Shown: positions 8,022-19,246, numbered from the stretch's first letter. The stretch is DNA of 64,000 bases from Streptomyces parvus (GCF_014648875.1 NZ_BMRY01000007.1:310001-374000), one strand, 5' to 3'. Numbers and translations are program-made. The notes: generated from the sequence alone by a model not told the origin.

Positions 8022-8840
8022 ATGGAGCGTCCCGCCTGGGCACCGCAGGGCATAGATATTTCGGTGCCGAGCGTGTCCCGCATGTACGACTTCTATCTGG
8101 GCGGATCGCACAATTTCGAGGTGGACCGGGAAGCCGCGCGCAAGGCCATGGAGTTCCTCCCGGGCCTTCCCAAGATCATGCAGGCCAATCGCGCCTTTAT
8201 GCGCCGGGCCGTCCGCCACGCCGTCGACTCGGGCATCGACCAGTTCCTGGACATCGGCTCCGGCATCCCGACGTTCGGCAACGTGCACGAGGTCGCCCAG
8301 GCCGCCGACCCCGGCGCCAAGGTGGCCTACGTCGACCACGACCCGGTCGCCGTCGCCCACAGCCAGGCCGTGCTGGAGGGCAACGACCGCGCGGTCATCG
8401 CCGCCGCCGACCTGCGCCGCCCCAAGGAGATCCTGGCGAATCCGGAGATCACCGGACTGCTCGACCTGGACCGACCGGTGGCCCTGCTGCTCGTCGCGGT
8501 GCTCCACTTCATCGAGGACGCCGACGAGCCGTACGCCGCGGTCGCCGAACTGCGCGAGGCCCTGGCCCCCGGCAGCCTGCTCGTCCTGACCCACGCGTCG
8601 TACGAGGGCATCCCGCTGCCCAAGGCAGAGGCGGCCGGCACGGTCGGCGTCTACAAGAACATCCGCAACCCGCTGATCATGCGCTCGCACGAGGAGATCG
8701 GCCGGTTTTTCGAGGGCTACGAGATGGTCGAACCGGGTCTCGTGTCGATGCCCGAATGGCGGCCCGACACCCCGCAGTCGCCGGAGCAGGAAGACCCGTA
8801 CGCCTTCTCGGGCTTCGGCGGGGTCGGGCGCAAGGCGTGA
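8022..8840 (+). CDS. SAM-dependent methyltransferase (DUF574/Methyltransf_19)
   Basis: The 272-residue product starts with the family signature PSVSRMYDFYLGGSHNFEVD near residue 15, followed by an SAM-binding glycine loop (FLDIGSGIPT near 75), an acidic strand end (VAYVDHDPVAV near 105) and LLLVAVLHFIED near 160. This family is greatly expanded in actinomycetes and its substrates are unknown. The ATG at 8022 has TTGGAGA at a good distance; a TTG at 8007 is the alternative. Its stop codon overlaps the GTG start of the c-di-GMP gene (GTGA at 8837-8840), so the two are translationally coupled and probably function in the same process. Confidence 0.85.
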   Translation: MERPAWAPQGIDISVPSVSRMYDFYLGGSHNFEVDREAARKAMEFLPGLPKIMQANRAFMRRAVRHAVDSGIDQFLDIGSGIPTFGNVHEVAQAADPGAKVAYVDHDPVAVAHSQAVLEGNDRAVIAAADLRRPKEILANPEITGLLDLDRPVALLLVAVLHFIEDADEPYAAVAELREALAPGSLLVLTHASYEGIPLPKAEAAGTVGVYKNIRNPLIMRSHEEIGRFFEGYEMVEPGLVSMPEWRPDTPQSPEQEDPYAFSGFGGVGRKA

Positions 8841-11011
8841 GCATTCCCGCCCAGGCGTCCGGAGAGCCGGACGCGGAACCCGACGGCCCCGAGGGCCGGC
8901 TCCGGAGATTCGCCAGGATCTGGAGCCGGGCCATCTTCCCCCTGACGGCCACCTCCCTGACCCGGCCGGAGTTCGAACAGCATCTGCTGCCCCTGGCACG
9001 CGAGCTGAACGGCATCCTGCACGCCCACCCCTTCGACGCCTCGCCCGCCCAGCGGATCGGCGCGGCCCTGATCGACGCGCACTGCACCGATCCGGACGCC
9101 CTCAGCTCCACGCTCGGCGTCGTCGACTCCTACCTCGTCCTCTACTGCGGCGGCAACGGACCCGGCCCGCTGTCCATCGAGGACGGCCGGGCGCGCTGCG
9201 CCCGGATCCAGCACACGCTGGCCGCCGGGTTCACCGGGGCCCTGCGCGAGCGCACGCTCGCCGAGCAGGAGGCCATCGCCCGCTCGGCGCTGACGGCCCG
9301 TTCGCACGCCGAAGAGGCCCTGCACGCCACCGAGGCCCGGTTCCGCGCGGTCTTCAAGGACGCCGCCATCGGCATCGGGATCGCGGACCTGGACGGCAAC
9401 ATCCTGGAGATCAACGACACGCTCACCAGGATGTTCGGCGGTCTCGAACACCATGTCCGCAGCCACAAGGTCAACGAGTGGGTCCACCCCGAGGACTCCC
9501 CGCAGGTGTGGAAGTACTACGACGAGCTGGTACGCGGTGAACGCGAGCACTACCGGGTCGAGAAGGCGTACTACCGCAACGACGGCACCGTCCTGTGGAC
9601 CAACCTCACCGTCTCGCTGCTGCGCGACTCCGAGGGCCGCCCCGAGTACCAGCTCGCGCTGATGGAGGACACCACCGAGCGTCGGCTGCTCAATCTGCGG
9701 CTGCGGTACGAGGCCACTCACGACGCGCTCACCGGCCTGCCCAACCGGACCCTGTTCTTCGAGCGCCTGGAGAAGGCCCTCACCGCCCAGGAAGGCGGCC
9801 GCTTCGGCCTCTGCTACCTGGACCTCGACGGCTTCAAGGCCATCAACGACAGCCTCGGCCACGCCGCGGGCGACCGCCTCCTGGTCGAGGTCGCCGACCG
9901 GCTCCAGAGCTGCGCCACCGCGCCCGGCGAGATGGTCGCCCGGCTCGGCGGCGACGAGTTCGTCGCCCTGACCACCGGACCGGACACGGCCGAAGAGGTG
10001 CACGAACTGGCCGGCCGGATCCTGAACGCACTCGCCACCCCGATCCGCCTCGACGGGCGGGAACTCTCCGTCCGGGGCTCGATCGGCATCGTCGAGGGGC
10101 CCGCCGGGGAGCGCAGCGCCGCCGAGGTGCTGCGCAGCGCCGACATCACGATGTACCGGGCCAAGGCGGCGGGCGGCAACCGCTTCCAGCTCGCCGACGC
10201 GGAGGCGGACGAACGCGCCATCACCCGGCACGGGCTGACCACCGCGCTCCCGGCCGCCCTGGACCGGGGCGAGTTCTTCATCGAGTACCAGCCGCTGGTG
10301 CACCTGGGCGACGGTACGGTGCACGGCGCGGAGGCGCTCGTACGGTGGTGCCATCCGCAGCACGGGGTGCTCGGCCCCGACCGGTTCATCCCGCTCGCCG
10401 AGCACACCGGGCTCATCGTGCCGCTCGGCCGCTGGGTGCTGGAGGAGTCCGTACGGCAGGCGAACTTCTGGCAGGAGCGGCACAGCGACGGCGGCCCGCT
10501 GCGTATCAACGTCAACCTGTCGCCGACCCAGCTGCACCACCCCCGGCTGGTCGCGGAGACGGTCGACGTGCTGGAACGTTCCGGTCTGGAGCCGGGAGCG
10601 CTCTGCCTGGAGGTGACCGAGTCCGCCCTGATCGGCGCCGACGACGATCTCCTCAAGCCACTGCGGCAGCTCGCGGAGATGGGCGTCGACATCGCGCTCG
10701 ACGACTTCGGCACGGGCTACTCGAACCTGGCGAACCTGCGCCGGCTGCCGGTGAGCGTCCTCAAGCTGGACCGGTCCTTCACCCGGGGCATGCAGCAGCA
10801 CCCGGCGGACCCGGTCGACCTGAAGATCGTCGAGGGCATCGTGTCGCTGGCCCACAGCCTGGAGCTGGCCGTCACGGTGGAGGGCGTGGAGACCGGCGCG
10901 CAGGCCGACCAGCTGCGCCGGATCGGCTGCGACACCGCCCAGGGCTGGTACTACGCGCGCCCCGGCGCCCCGGACCGCATCCACTCCCTGCTGCTCGCGG
11001 ACGCGGTCTGA
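8837..11011 (+). CDS. rmdA: PAS-GGDEF-EAL cyclic-di-GMP turnover protein (RmdA-like)
   Basis: The 724-residue protein has an N-terminal helical region (1-160), a PAS domain (about 165-290, containing RFRAVFKDAAIGIGIADLDG), a GGDEF diguanylate cyclase domain (about 292-460) with intact ARLGGDEFVAL, and an EAL phosphodiesterase domain (about 465-715) with AEALVRW, NVNLSP, DDFGTGYSNL and KLDRSF. Both catalytic signatures are complete, so it could make and degrade c-di-GMP, the second messenger that controls Streptomyces development through BldD. Its context after the SCO0930-type lipoprotein and the methyltransferase matches what I recall of S. coelicolor RmdA, hence the symbol; orthology is inferred. 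GTG 8837 overlaps the previous stop. Confidence 0.88.
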   Translation: MSIPAQASGEPDAEPDGPEGRLRRFARIWSRAIFPLTATSLTRPEFEQHLLPLARELNGILHAHPFDASPAQRIGAALIDAHCTDPDALSSTLGVVDSYLVLYCGGNGPGPLSIEDGRARCARIQHTLAAGFTGALRERTLAEQEAIARSALTARSHAEEALHATEARFRAVFKDAAIGIGIADLDGNILEINDTLTRMFGGLEHHVRSHKVNEWVHPEDSPQVWKYYDELVRGEREHYRVEKAYYRNDGTVLWTNLTVSLLRDSEGRPEYQLALMEDTTERRLLNLRLRYEATHDALTGLPNRTLFFERLEKALTAQEGGRFGLCYLDLDGFKAINDSLGHAAGDRLLVEVADRLQSCATAPGEMVARLGGDEFVALTTGPDTAEEVHELAGRILNALATPIRLDGRELSVRGSIGIVEGPAGERSAAEVLRSADITMYRAKAAGGNRFQLADAEADERAITRHGLTTALPAALDRGEFFIEYQPLVHLGDGTVHGAEALVRWCHPQHGVLGPDRFIPLAEHTGLIVPLGRWVLEESVRQANFWQERHSDGGPLRINVNLSPTQLHHPRLVAETVDVLERSGLEPGALCLEVTESALIGADDDLLKPLRQLAEMGVDIALDDFGTGYSNLANLRRLPVSVLKLDRSFTRGMQQHPADPVDLKIVEGIVSLAHSLELAVTVEGVETGAQADQLRRIGCDTAQGWYYARPGAPDRIHSLLLADAV

Positions 11012-11017
11012 GCCGCG

Positions 11018-11040
11018 GCCGGGCGGAGACCCCGCCCGGC
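11018..11040. terminator. Hairpin terminator after the c-di-GMP gene
   Basis: A 9-bp perfect stem (GCCGGGCGG with CCGCCCGGC) and 5-base loop sits 6 bases after the TGA and just before the converging LysR gene end. It probably serves both genes. Confidence 0.75.
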
Positions 11041-11054
11041 ACGCAGGGCCCACG

Positions 11055-11951
11055 TCAGCCGGGGACCGGCCGGTGCTCCAGCAGCATCCGCTGGAGCTCG
11101 CGCGCGGCCCGCGGCGGGTCCACGTCACTGCGGTGCGCCAGCGCGATCGTGCGCCGCAGCCCGCCCCCTGCCAGCGCGGTCCTGCGCAGATCGTGGCCGG
11201 CCCGGGCGGCGACCATGCTCGGCACCACGGCGATGCCGAGCCCCGCCCGTACGAAACCGAGCACCGCGTCCATCTCGCCGCCCTCGACGGTGAACGTCGG
11301 CTCGAAGCCCTCCGCGCGGCACGCGGCGAGTGTCAGCTCCCGCAGGTTGTACCCGTGCCGGAACATCACCAGCGGCGCCCCCTCCAGATCCGCGATCCGG
11401 ATCGAGCCGTCCCGCCCCGGCGGCGGCTCCGTCGCCGCGGACACCACCACCAGGTCCTCCCGCAGCAGCTCCACCGTGGTCAGCGCGGGCGAGGCGGCCG
11501 GCAGCGGCAGCACCACGAGCGCCAGATCGAGCGCCCCGCGCGCCAGCTGACGTACGAGATCGTGCGAGCCGCCCTCCTCCAGCAGCAGTCGCACCCCCGG
11601 GTGCCGGTCGTGGAAGGCGCGGAGCAGATCCGGCAGCAGCCCGGTGCACAGGCTGGGCGTCGCCCCCAGCCGCACCCGGCCGCTGCGCAGCGAGACCAGC
11701 TCCTGGACCTCGTGGCGCGCGGTCTCCGCGTCGGCGAGGATCCGCCGGGCCAGCGGCAGGAGCGCCTCACCGGCGTCGGTGAGGGTGATGTTGCCCCGGG
11801 CCCGGCTGAACAGATCCGCGCCCAACTCCGCCTCCAGCGCCCGGATCTGCTGGGAGAGCGAGGGCTGCGACACATGCACCGCCTCGGCGGCCCGGGTGAA
11901 GTGCCGGGTCTCGGCGACGGCCACGAAGTAGGTGAGCTGCTGGAAGTGCAT
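11055..11951 (-). CDS. LysR family transcriptional regulator
   Basis: This 298-residue protein has the standard LysR layout: an N-terminal winged helix (residues 1-60, HFTRAAEAVHVSQPSLSQQI recognition region) and a periplasmic-binding-like effector domain (about 90-290). LysR proteins bind T-N11-A palindromes and usually control the divergent gene. Here the start lies 96 bp from the start of sdhC on the other strand, and a perfect ATAGGC-GCT-GCCTAT palindrome lies in between. Control of succinate dehydrogenase/fumarate reductase and of itself is therefore the natural inference; the effector is unknown. Confidence 0.9.
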   Translation of the reverse strand: MHFQQLTYFVAVAETRHFTRAAEAVHVSQPSLSQQIRALEAELGADLFSRARGNITLTDAGEALLPLARRILADAETARHEVQELVSLRSGRVRLGATPSLCTGLLPDLLRAFHDRHPGVRLLLEEGGSHDLVRQLARGALDLALVVLPLPAASPALTTVELLREDLVVVSAATEPPPGRDGSIRIADLEGAPLVMFRHGYNLRELTLAACRAEGFEPTFTVEGGEMDAVLGFVRAGLGIAVVPSMVAARAGHDLRRTALAGGGLRRTIALAHRSDVDPPRAARELQRMLLEHRPVPG

Positions 11952-11973
11952 ACGCCGACGATAGACCTCACCG

Positions 11974-11988
11974 ATAGGCGCTGCCTAT
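11974..11988. promoter_or_regulatory. Palindromic T-N11-A site, likely LysR operator
   Basis: ATAGGC-GCT-GCCTAT is a perfect 15-bp palindrome with the T-N11-A core (T 11975, A 11987) typical of LysR regulators, located between the divergent lysR-type gene and sdhC. Confidence 0.65.
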
Positions 11989-12047
11989 GGAGATCAGCCG
12001 GGCCATGTCTTGGACTGATCGGGCCCTCCGCCCCTACCGTCGTGTCC

Positions 12048-12752
12048 ATGGCATTGGCAACGCGGACGGACCGACGGCCGTCGATGACGCGTACGCTCTG
12101 GGACTCGACCGTCGGCAAGAAGACGATCATGGCCGTGACCGGTCTGGTCATGCTCGGGTATCTCGTCGCCCACATGGTGGGCAACCTGAAGATCTTCTTC
12201 GGACCCGGTGAGTTCGACGGGTACGCCCACTGGCTGCGCACCCTGGGCGAACCGGTCCTGCACTACGAGTGGGCGCTCTGGATCGTCCGTGTGGGGCTCG
12301 TCGCCGCCGTCGTGCTGCACGGCGTCTCGGCGTACCAGCTGAGCCGCCGCGACATCAGGGCGCGCCCGGCCAAGTACGTCCACAAGAAGCCCCGCGCGAG
12401 TTACGCCACCCGGACCATGCGCTGGGGCGGCATCATCCTCGCGCTCTTCATCGTCTGGCACATCCTCGACCTGACGACCGGCACCGTGCACACGAGCTTC
12501 GAGGCCGGGCACCCTTACCAGAACGTCATCGACACCTTCTCGACCTGGTACGGCAACGTCATCTACATCGTCGCGGTGCTCGCCATGGGCCTGCACGTCC
12601 AGCACGGGTTCTGGAGTGCCGCGCAGACCCTCGGCGTCGGCAACGCGACCCGCGACCGCATCCTGAAGACCCTCGCCAACACGCTCGCGGCGGTGCTGAC
12701 CCTGGGCTTCGTCTCCGTACCCGTCGCCGTCATGACCGGAGTGGTGAGCTGA
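12048..12752 (+). CDS. sdhC: Succinate dehydrogenase/fumarate reductase cytochrome b subunit
   Basis: The 234-residue membrane subunit anchors the flavoprotein and iron-sulfur subunits and passes electrons to the quinone pool. Five hydrophobic helices are visible (KKTIMAVTGLVMLGYLVAHM; WALWIVRVGLVAAVVLHGV; GGIILALFIVWHILDL; VIYIVAVLAMGLHVQHGF; LAAVLTLGFVSVPVAVM), the single-polypeptide five-helix type (type B). Histidines in AHMVGN, VLHGVSAY, VWHILDL and LHVQHG are heme-ligand candidates. ATG 12048 was chosen because the domain starts soon after; upstream in-frame codons are intergenic. It is separated from sdhA by 1 base, so the three genes form an operon. Confidence 0.9.
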   Translation: MALATRTDRRPSMTRTLWDSTVGKKTIMAVTGLVMLGYLVAHMVGNLKIFFGPGEFDGYAHWLRTLGEPVLHYEWALWIVRVGLVAAVVLHGVSAYQLSRRDIRARPAKYVHKKPRASYATRTMRWGGIILALFIVWHILDLTTGTVHTSFEAGHPYQNVIDTFSTWYGNVIYIVAVLAMGLHVQHGFWSAAQTLGVGNATRDRILKTLANTLAAVLTLGFVSVPVAVMTGVVS

Positions 12753-12753
12753 C

Positions 12754-14699
<1,946 letters not shown>

Positions 14700-14703
<4 letters not shown>

Positions 14704-15446
14704 AGCTCACCCTGCGCGTCTGGCGTCAGCGCAACGCCGAAGAGCCCGGCGCCATGGCCACCTACGAAGTCGACAACATCTCCGCCGACATGTCGTTCCT
14801 GGAGATGCTCGACACCCTCAACGAGGAACTCACCCTCGCCGGGGACGAGCCCGTCGCCTTCGACCACGACTGCCGTGAGGGCATCTGCGGCGCGTGCAGC
14901 CTCGTCATCAACGGCGACGCCCACGGCCCGGAGCGCACCACGACCTGCCAGCTCCACATGCGGTCGTTCTCCGATGGCGACACGATCGACATCGAGCCCT
15001 GGCGCGCCTCCGCCTTCCCGGTCATCAAGGACCTGGTCGTGGACCGCTCCTCGTTCGACCGGATCATCCAGTCCGGCGGTTACATCTCCGCCCCCACCGG
15101 CACCGCTCCGGACGCCCACGCCACCCCGGTGCCGAAGCCGGACGCCGACTTCGCCTTCGAGCACGCCGAGTGCATCGGCTGCGGGGCCTGCGTCGCCGCC
15201 TGCCCCAACGGCTCGGCGATGCTGTTCACCTCGGCGAAGGTCAACCATCTCAACGTCCTGCCGCAGGGCGCCCCCGAACGCGAGACCCGCGTCCTGGACA
15301 TGGTGGCCCAGATGGACGAGGAGGGCTTCGGCGGCTGCACCCTGGCCGGCGAGTGCGCCACGGCCTGCCCGAAGGGCATCCCGCTGCCGTCGATCGCCGC
15401 GATGAACAAGGAGTGGCTGCGGGCCACCCGTAAAGTCCGCCGCTGA
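14700..15446 (+). CDS. sdhB: Succinate dehydrogenase/fumarate reductase iron-sulfur subunit
   Basis: The 248-residue subunit carries three iron-sulfur clusters. The plant-ferredoxin-type 2Fe-2S ligands are in DCREGICGACSLVING near residue 60 with a later TTCQLH, and the bacterial-ferredoxin part contains ECIGCGACVAACPNGS near 158 and GECATACPKGIPL near 220 for the 4Fe-4S and 3Fe-4S clusters. It completes the sdhCAB operon, and a strong hairpin follows 11 bases after the stop. Such complexes may run as succinate:menaquinone reductase in Streptomyces; direction cannot be read from sequence. Confidence 0.95.
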
Positions 15447-15457
15447 CAGGGGGAGTC

Positions 15458-15499
15458 GATCCCGTACGGCTCCGATCACGTCCGGAGCCGTACGGGATC
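15458..15499. terminator. Hairpin terminator after sdhCAB
   Basis: A perfect 17-bp inverted repeat (15458-15474 with 15483-15499, beginning GATCCCGTACGGCTCCG) with an 8-base loop lies between sdhB and the converging uvrA-like gene. A third, partial copy of the arm follows at 15500-15517. Confidence 0.85.
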
Positions 15500-15522
15500 G
15501 GAGCCGTAGGGGATCGGCGATG

Positions 15523-17964
15523 TCAGCCGCCCAGCGCCTTCGCCAGATACGGGGCCGTGCGGCTCCCGGCGTCCCGCGCCACCTCGGCCGGGGTGCCGGC
15601 CGCGACGATCCGGCCGCCCCGGTCTCCGCCCTCGGGGCCGAGGTCGATGACATGGTCCGCGCCCGCCACGACGGCCATGTCGTGCTCCACGACCACCACC
15701 GTGCTCCCACCGTCGACGAGCGCGTGCAACTGCCGCATCAGCACTTCCACATCGGCCGGATGCAGCCCGGTCGTCGGCTCGTCCAGCAGATACAGCGTGT
15801 GCCCGCGCCGGGTGCGCTGGAGCTCCGCCGCCAGCTTGATGCGCTGCGCCTCACCGCCGGACAGCTCCGTGGCGGGCTGCCCCAGCCGCAGATAGCCGAG
15901 CCCCACGTCCAGCAGGGTCCTCAGCGCGCGTTCGGCGGCGGGCGTCCCGGCAAAGAAGGAGGCCGCCGACTCCACGGCCAGATCCAGGACCTGAGCGATC
16001 GTCAGGCCGTCCAGCGTGACGTCCAGCGTCTCCGGGTTGTAGCGCGCACCATGACAGTCCGGGCAGGGCGCGTAGGTGCTGGGCAGGAACAGCAGCTCCA
16101 CCGAGACGAAGCCCTCGCCCTGGCAGGTCTCGCACCGTCCGCCGCTCACGTTGAACGAGAACCGCCCCGCCCCGTAGCCGCGCTCGCGGGCTGTCTCCGT
16201 CCGCGCGAACAGCTTCCGTACGGCGTCGAACAGGCCGGTGTACGTGGCCAGATTGGACCGGGGCGTACGCCCGATGGGCTTCTGGTCGACCTGGACGAGC
16301 CGGTCCACCGCCGCAAGACCGGTGACGGAAGCGCAGAACCGCTCGCCCGCCCCGGTTGCCTCCTCGCCGGACTGCCGGTCGGCCAGCACCCCGGCGAGCA
16401 CCTGGCCGACCAGGGTCGACTTGCCCGAGCCGGACACCCCGGTCACCGCCGTGAACACCCCGAGCGGGAACGCCGCGTCGACGCCGCGCACATTGTGCCG
16501 CTCCACGCCGGTGAGCCGGATCCACCCGGACGGGGTGCGCGGCTCACGGACCGGTGCGGTGTCCCGGCCGTCCTCGGGGAACAGGAAGCGGCGCGTCGCC
16601 GACTCCGGGACCTGGGCGAGCCCCTCCGGCGGCCCGCTGTGCAGCACCCGCCCGCCGTGCTCCCCGGCCAGCGGGCCCACGTCCACCAGCCAGTCCGCCC
16701 GCCGCACCACGTCCATCTGGTGCTCGACCACGAAGACCGAGTTCCCGGCCTCCTTCAGGCGCCCCAGCACCCCGAGCAGCGCCTCGGTGTCCGCCGGATG
16801 CAGCCCGGCCGACGGCTCGTCCAGGACGTACACGACACCGAAGAGCCCGGACCGCAACTGCGTCGCCAGCCTCAGCCGTTGCAGCTCACCGGAGGACAGT
16901 GTCGGGGCCGTCCGGTCCAGGCTCAGATAGCCGAGCCCCAGCTCCGTCACCGTCCCGATCCGCGCCAGCAGATCGGCCGTCAGCACCCGGGCCGTCTCCT
17001 CGCCGCCGGCCCCCGCACCGTCGGCCTCGGCACCCGACAGCACGGCCGCGAGCACGGACAGCGGCAGCCCGGCCAGTTCCGCGATGGTCCGCCCCGCGAA
17101 GGTCACCGCCATCGCCTCGGCCCGCAGCCGGCTCCCGCCGCACACCGGGCACGGGGCGCTGGTCAGAAAGCGCTCGGCCTTCGCCCGCAGAGACCGGCTC
17201 TTGGTATCGGCGAAGGTGTGCAGCACATAGCGCCGCGCGCTCATGTACGTTCCCTGGTAAGGGCGTTGGATCCGGCCCGCGTCCCGCACCGGATGCACGG
17301 TCACCACGGGCTGCTCGTCGGTGAACAGGATCCACTCGCGGTCCTTCGGGTCCAGCTCCCGCCAGGGCCGGTCGACGTCGTGGCCCAGCGCGTCCAGCAC
17401 GTCGCGCAGGTTCTTCCCCTGCCAGGCCCCCGGCCAGGCGGCGATCGCCCCCTCCCGGATCGACAGGGAGGGATCCGGGACGAGCAGCTCCTCGTCCGTC
17501 CGGTGGATCCGCCCCAGCCCGTGGCACTCCGGGCACGCCCCGACCGCCGTGTTGGGGGAGAAGGAGTCGGAGTCCAGCCGCTCGGCCCCCGGAGGATAGT
17601 CCCCGGCCCGGGAGAACAGCATCCGCAACGAGTTGGAGAGCGTGGTGACCGTCCCGACGGACGACCGGGCCCCCGGTGCGGAGCGCCGCTGCTCCAGCGA
17701 GACGGCGGGCGGCAGCCCGGTGATCTCCCCGACGGCGGGTGCGCCCACCTGGTGGATCAGCCGACGGGCGTAGGGGGCGACGGACTCGAAGTAGCGGCGC
17801 TGGGCCTCGGCGTAGATCGTGCCGAACGCCAGCGAGGACTTCCCCGATCCCGACACGCCCGTGAAGACGGTCAGGGTGTCGCGCGGAATGTCGACCCGGA
17901 CGTCCTTGAGGTTGTGCTCGCGCGCGCCGCGCACCCGGACGTACGGGTCGTGGGGGGAGTGCAT
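15523..17964 (-). CDS. UvrA-like ATPase, short paralogue (drug-resistance type candidate)
   Basis: The 813-residue protein has the two ABC ATPase modules of UvrA: Walker A GVSGSGKSSLAFGT near residue 37 and GVSGSGKSTLVGQ near 490, signature motifs LSSGELQRLRLAT and LSGGEAQRIKLAA, and zinc-finger pairs CPECHGLGR, CPVCGGSRL and CETCQGEG plus CPDCHGARYN. At 813 residues it is shorter than housekeeping UvrA (about 950), so it belongs to the short UvrA2/DrrC-like group, some of which protect producers from DNA-binding drugs. The MFS exporter gene lies 40 bp upstream on the same strand, so both probably share one promoter and a protective role. ATG 17964 gives the conserved start. Confidence 0.85.
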   Translation of the reverse strand: MHSPHDPYVRVRGAREHNLKDVRVDIPRDTLTVFTGVSGSGKSSLAFGTIYAEAQRRYFESVAPYARRLIHQVGAPAVGEITGLPPAVSLEQRRSAPGARSSVGTVTTLSNSLRMLFSRAGDYPPGAERLDSDSFSPNTAVGACPECHGLGRIHRTDEELLVPDPSLSIREGAIAAWPGAWQGKNLRDVLDALGHDVDRPWRELDPKDREWILFTDEQPVVTVHPVRDAGRIQRPYQGTYMSARRYVLHTFADTKSRSLRAKAERFLTSAPCPVCGGSRLRAEAMAVTFAGRTIAELAGLPLSVLAAVLSGAEADGAGAGGEETARVLTADLLARIGTVTELGLGYLSLDRTAPTLSSGELQRLRLATQLRSGLFGVVYVLDEPSAGLHPADTEALLGVLGRLKEAGNSVFVVEHQMDVVRRADWLVDVGPLAGEHGGRVLHSGPPEGLAQVPESATRRFLFPEDGRDTAPVREPRTPSGWIRLTGVERHNVRGVDAAFPLGVFTAVTGVSGSGKSTLVGQVLAGVLADRQSGEEATGAGERFCASVTGLAAVDRLVQVDQKPIGRTPRSNLATYTGLFDAVRKLFARTETARERGYGAGRFSFNVSGGRCETCQGEGFVSVELLFLPSTYAPCPDCHGARYNPETLDVTLDGLTIAQVLDLAVESAASFFAGTPAAERALRTLLDVGLGYLRLGQPATELSGGEAQRIKLAAELQRTRRGHTLYLLDEPTTGLHPADVEVLMRQLHALVDGGSTVVVVEHDMAVVAGADHVIDLGPEGGDRGGRIVAAGTPAEVARDAGSRTAPYLAKALGG

Positions 17965-18004
17965 GGGGCTCGGCTCCGTACATGAGGGGACAAACGGTTT
18001 GATT

Positions 18005-19228
18005 CTAGGCGTGGGTGGTGGGCCGGGCCGGTCCGCCACCTGGGCGTACGGCGCAGCAGGCCGGTACGGCGAGGGCCGCGATGCCCGCCGCGACCAGGAG
18101 CGCACCGGGCGGAAACCGGTCCGCCAGGGGCCCGGCGACGGCGGCCCCCACGGCGAAACCGGTGATCTTCAGGCTGGCGCCCGTCGTGAAGACCTGGGCG
18201 CGCAGCCGCTCCGGCGCCTCCCGGTGGCGTACCGCGAACAGGGCGGTGAGCTGGGGTCCTTCCGCGAGTCCCACGACGGCCACCGCCACGACGAGCGCCA
18301 CCGGTCCTCCTGTGGCGGCCAGGGCGAGGGCGGCGGCCTGGAGGAGCGGGGCGGCCCACAGGACCGTGTCGGGGGCGACGGCGTGCGGGTGCCGGGCGAG
18401 GACGGCGTTGGCCAGGAGCGCGGAGAGCGCCGCGCAGGAGAGCAGCGCCGCGCCGAAACCGGCTCCGCCCACCGCGCGTTCGCCCAGCAACGGGAGGCAG
18501 ACGGTCATCATGCCCTGGGCCGAGCAGGAGAGCACCGAGGTGAGCGTGGCCCGGGCCAGGGGCCGGCTGCCGGCGATGGCCCGGACGCCCGAGGCGACGA
18601 AACCGGTCAGCGGTGCGGCCCGCGACTTCGCGGTCGGCCCGGAGACCGGCGCCGGAGCCGGTCCGGAGACCGGAGGCAGACGCCAGGCGGCGGGCGCGGC
18701 CGCCGCGATGAGCACCGCTGAGACCACCACGGCCGTCGGTGCGCCGAGTGCCTCGGCAGCACCGCCCGCGAGGGCCGGACCGGCCAGGCCCGCCGCGCCG
18801 AAGGTCATCGCGTCGAGCGCGTTCGCCCGGGGCAGCCGGCCGGCCGGGACGGTCCGGGGCAGTTGGGCCGTCCAGCCGCCCGACAGTGCGGGCCCCAGCA
18901 GCCCGGTCACGACCGCGACCAGCAGGGTGACGGCGACCGGGCCCCGGCCGAGCGCCCCGAGGGCGACCGCCAGTCCCGTCGCGTACAGGACGAGCGCTCC
19001 GGCCAGCAGGCGGCCCGGCCGGGGCGAACGGTCGAGCAGCGCCCCGAGCACCGGCCCGCCGATCGCGGCGGAGACGGTGACGGCCGCGAGCAGCGAGGAC
19101 GCCCCCGTGGCCGAGCCGGTGAGAGCGAGCCCGGCCAGCAGGAGCGCGGGACCGGCCGTCTCGTCCCCGGTACGGGCCAGGAGCGCGCCCACCAGGTAAG
19201 AGCGGGAGGAGGGGTGACGGTCTGCCAT
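18005..19228 (-). CDS. MFS transporter (predicted exporter)
   Basis: This 407-residue protein is highly hydrophobic with about 12 membrane segments, for example VGALLARTGDETAGPALLLAGL, LLAAVTVSAAIGGPVLGALLD and VALVVAVAVVGLAEGPQL. LLDRSPRPGR fits the loop 2-3 region where MFS motif A is usually found. A proline/alanine-rich cytoplasmic loop lies near the middle (about 190-210). Major facilitator exporters commonly remove drugs by proton antiport. It starts 57 bp from the divergent CGNR regulator, and an inverted repeat covers the shared promoter, so substrate-dependent derepression is likely. The substrate is unknown. Confidence 0.8.
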   Translation of the reverse strand: MADRHPSSRSYLVGALLARTGDETAGPALLLAGLALTGSATGASSLLAAVTVSAAIGGPVLGALLDRSPRPGRLLAGALVLYATGLAVALGALGRGPVAVTLLVAVVTGLLGPALSGGWTAQLPRTVPAGRLPRANALDAMTFGAAGLAGPALAGGAAEALGAPTAVVVSAVLIAAAAPAAWRLPPVSGPAPAPVSGPTAKSRAAPLTGFVASGVRAIAGSRPLARATLTSVLSCSAQGMMTVCLPLLGERAVGGAGFGAALLSCAALSALLANAVLARHPHAVAPDTVLWAAPLLQAAALALAATGGPVALVVAVAVVGLAEGPQLTALFAVRHREAPERLRAQVFTTGASLKITGFAVGAAVAGPLADRFPPGALLVAAGIAALAVPACCAVRPGGGPARPTTHA

Positions 19229-19246
19229 GGGAGGGACCGTACGGAA

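Noticed and set aside
11073..12047. N-terminal extension of sdhC running through the LysR gene
   Set aside because: The frame is open only by base composition. The membrane-subunit sequence starts at 12048, and the upstream part is antisense to a clear LysR protein.
15520..17985. Plus-strand 821-residue frame opposite the UvrA-like gene
   Set aside because: Product is Arg/Gly/Pro/Gln-rich without motifs; the minus strand encodes intact ABC and zinc-finger motifs.
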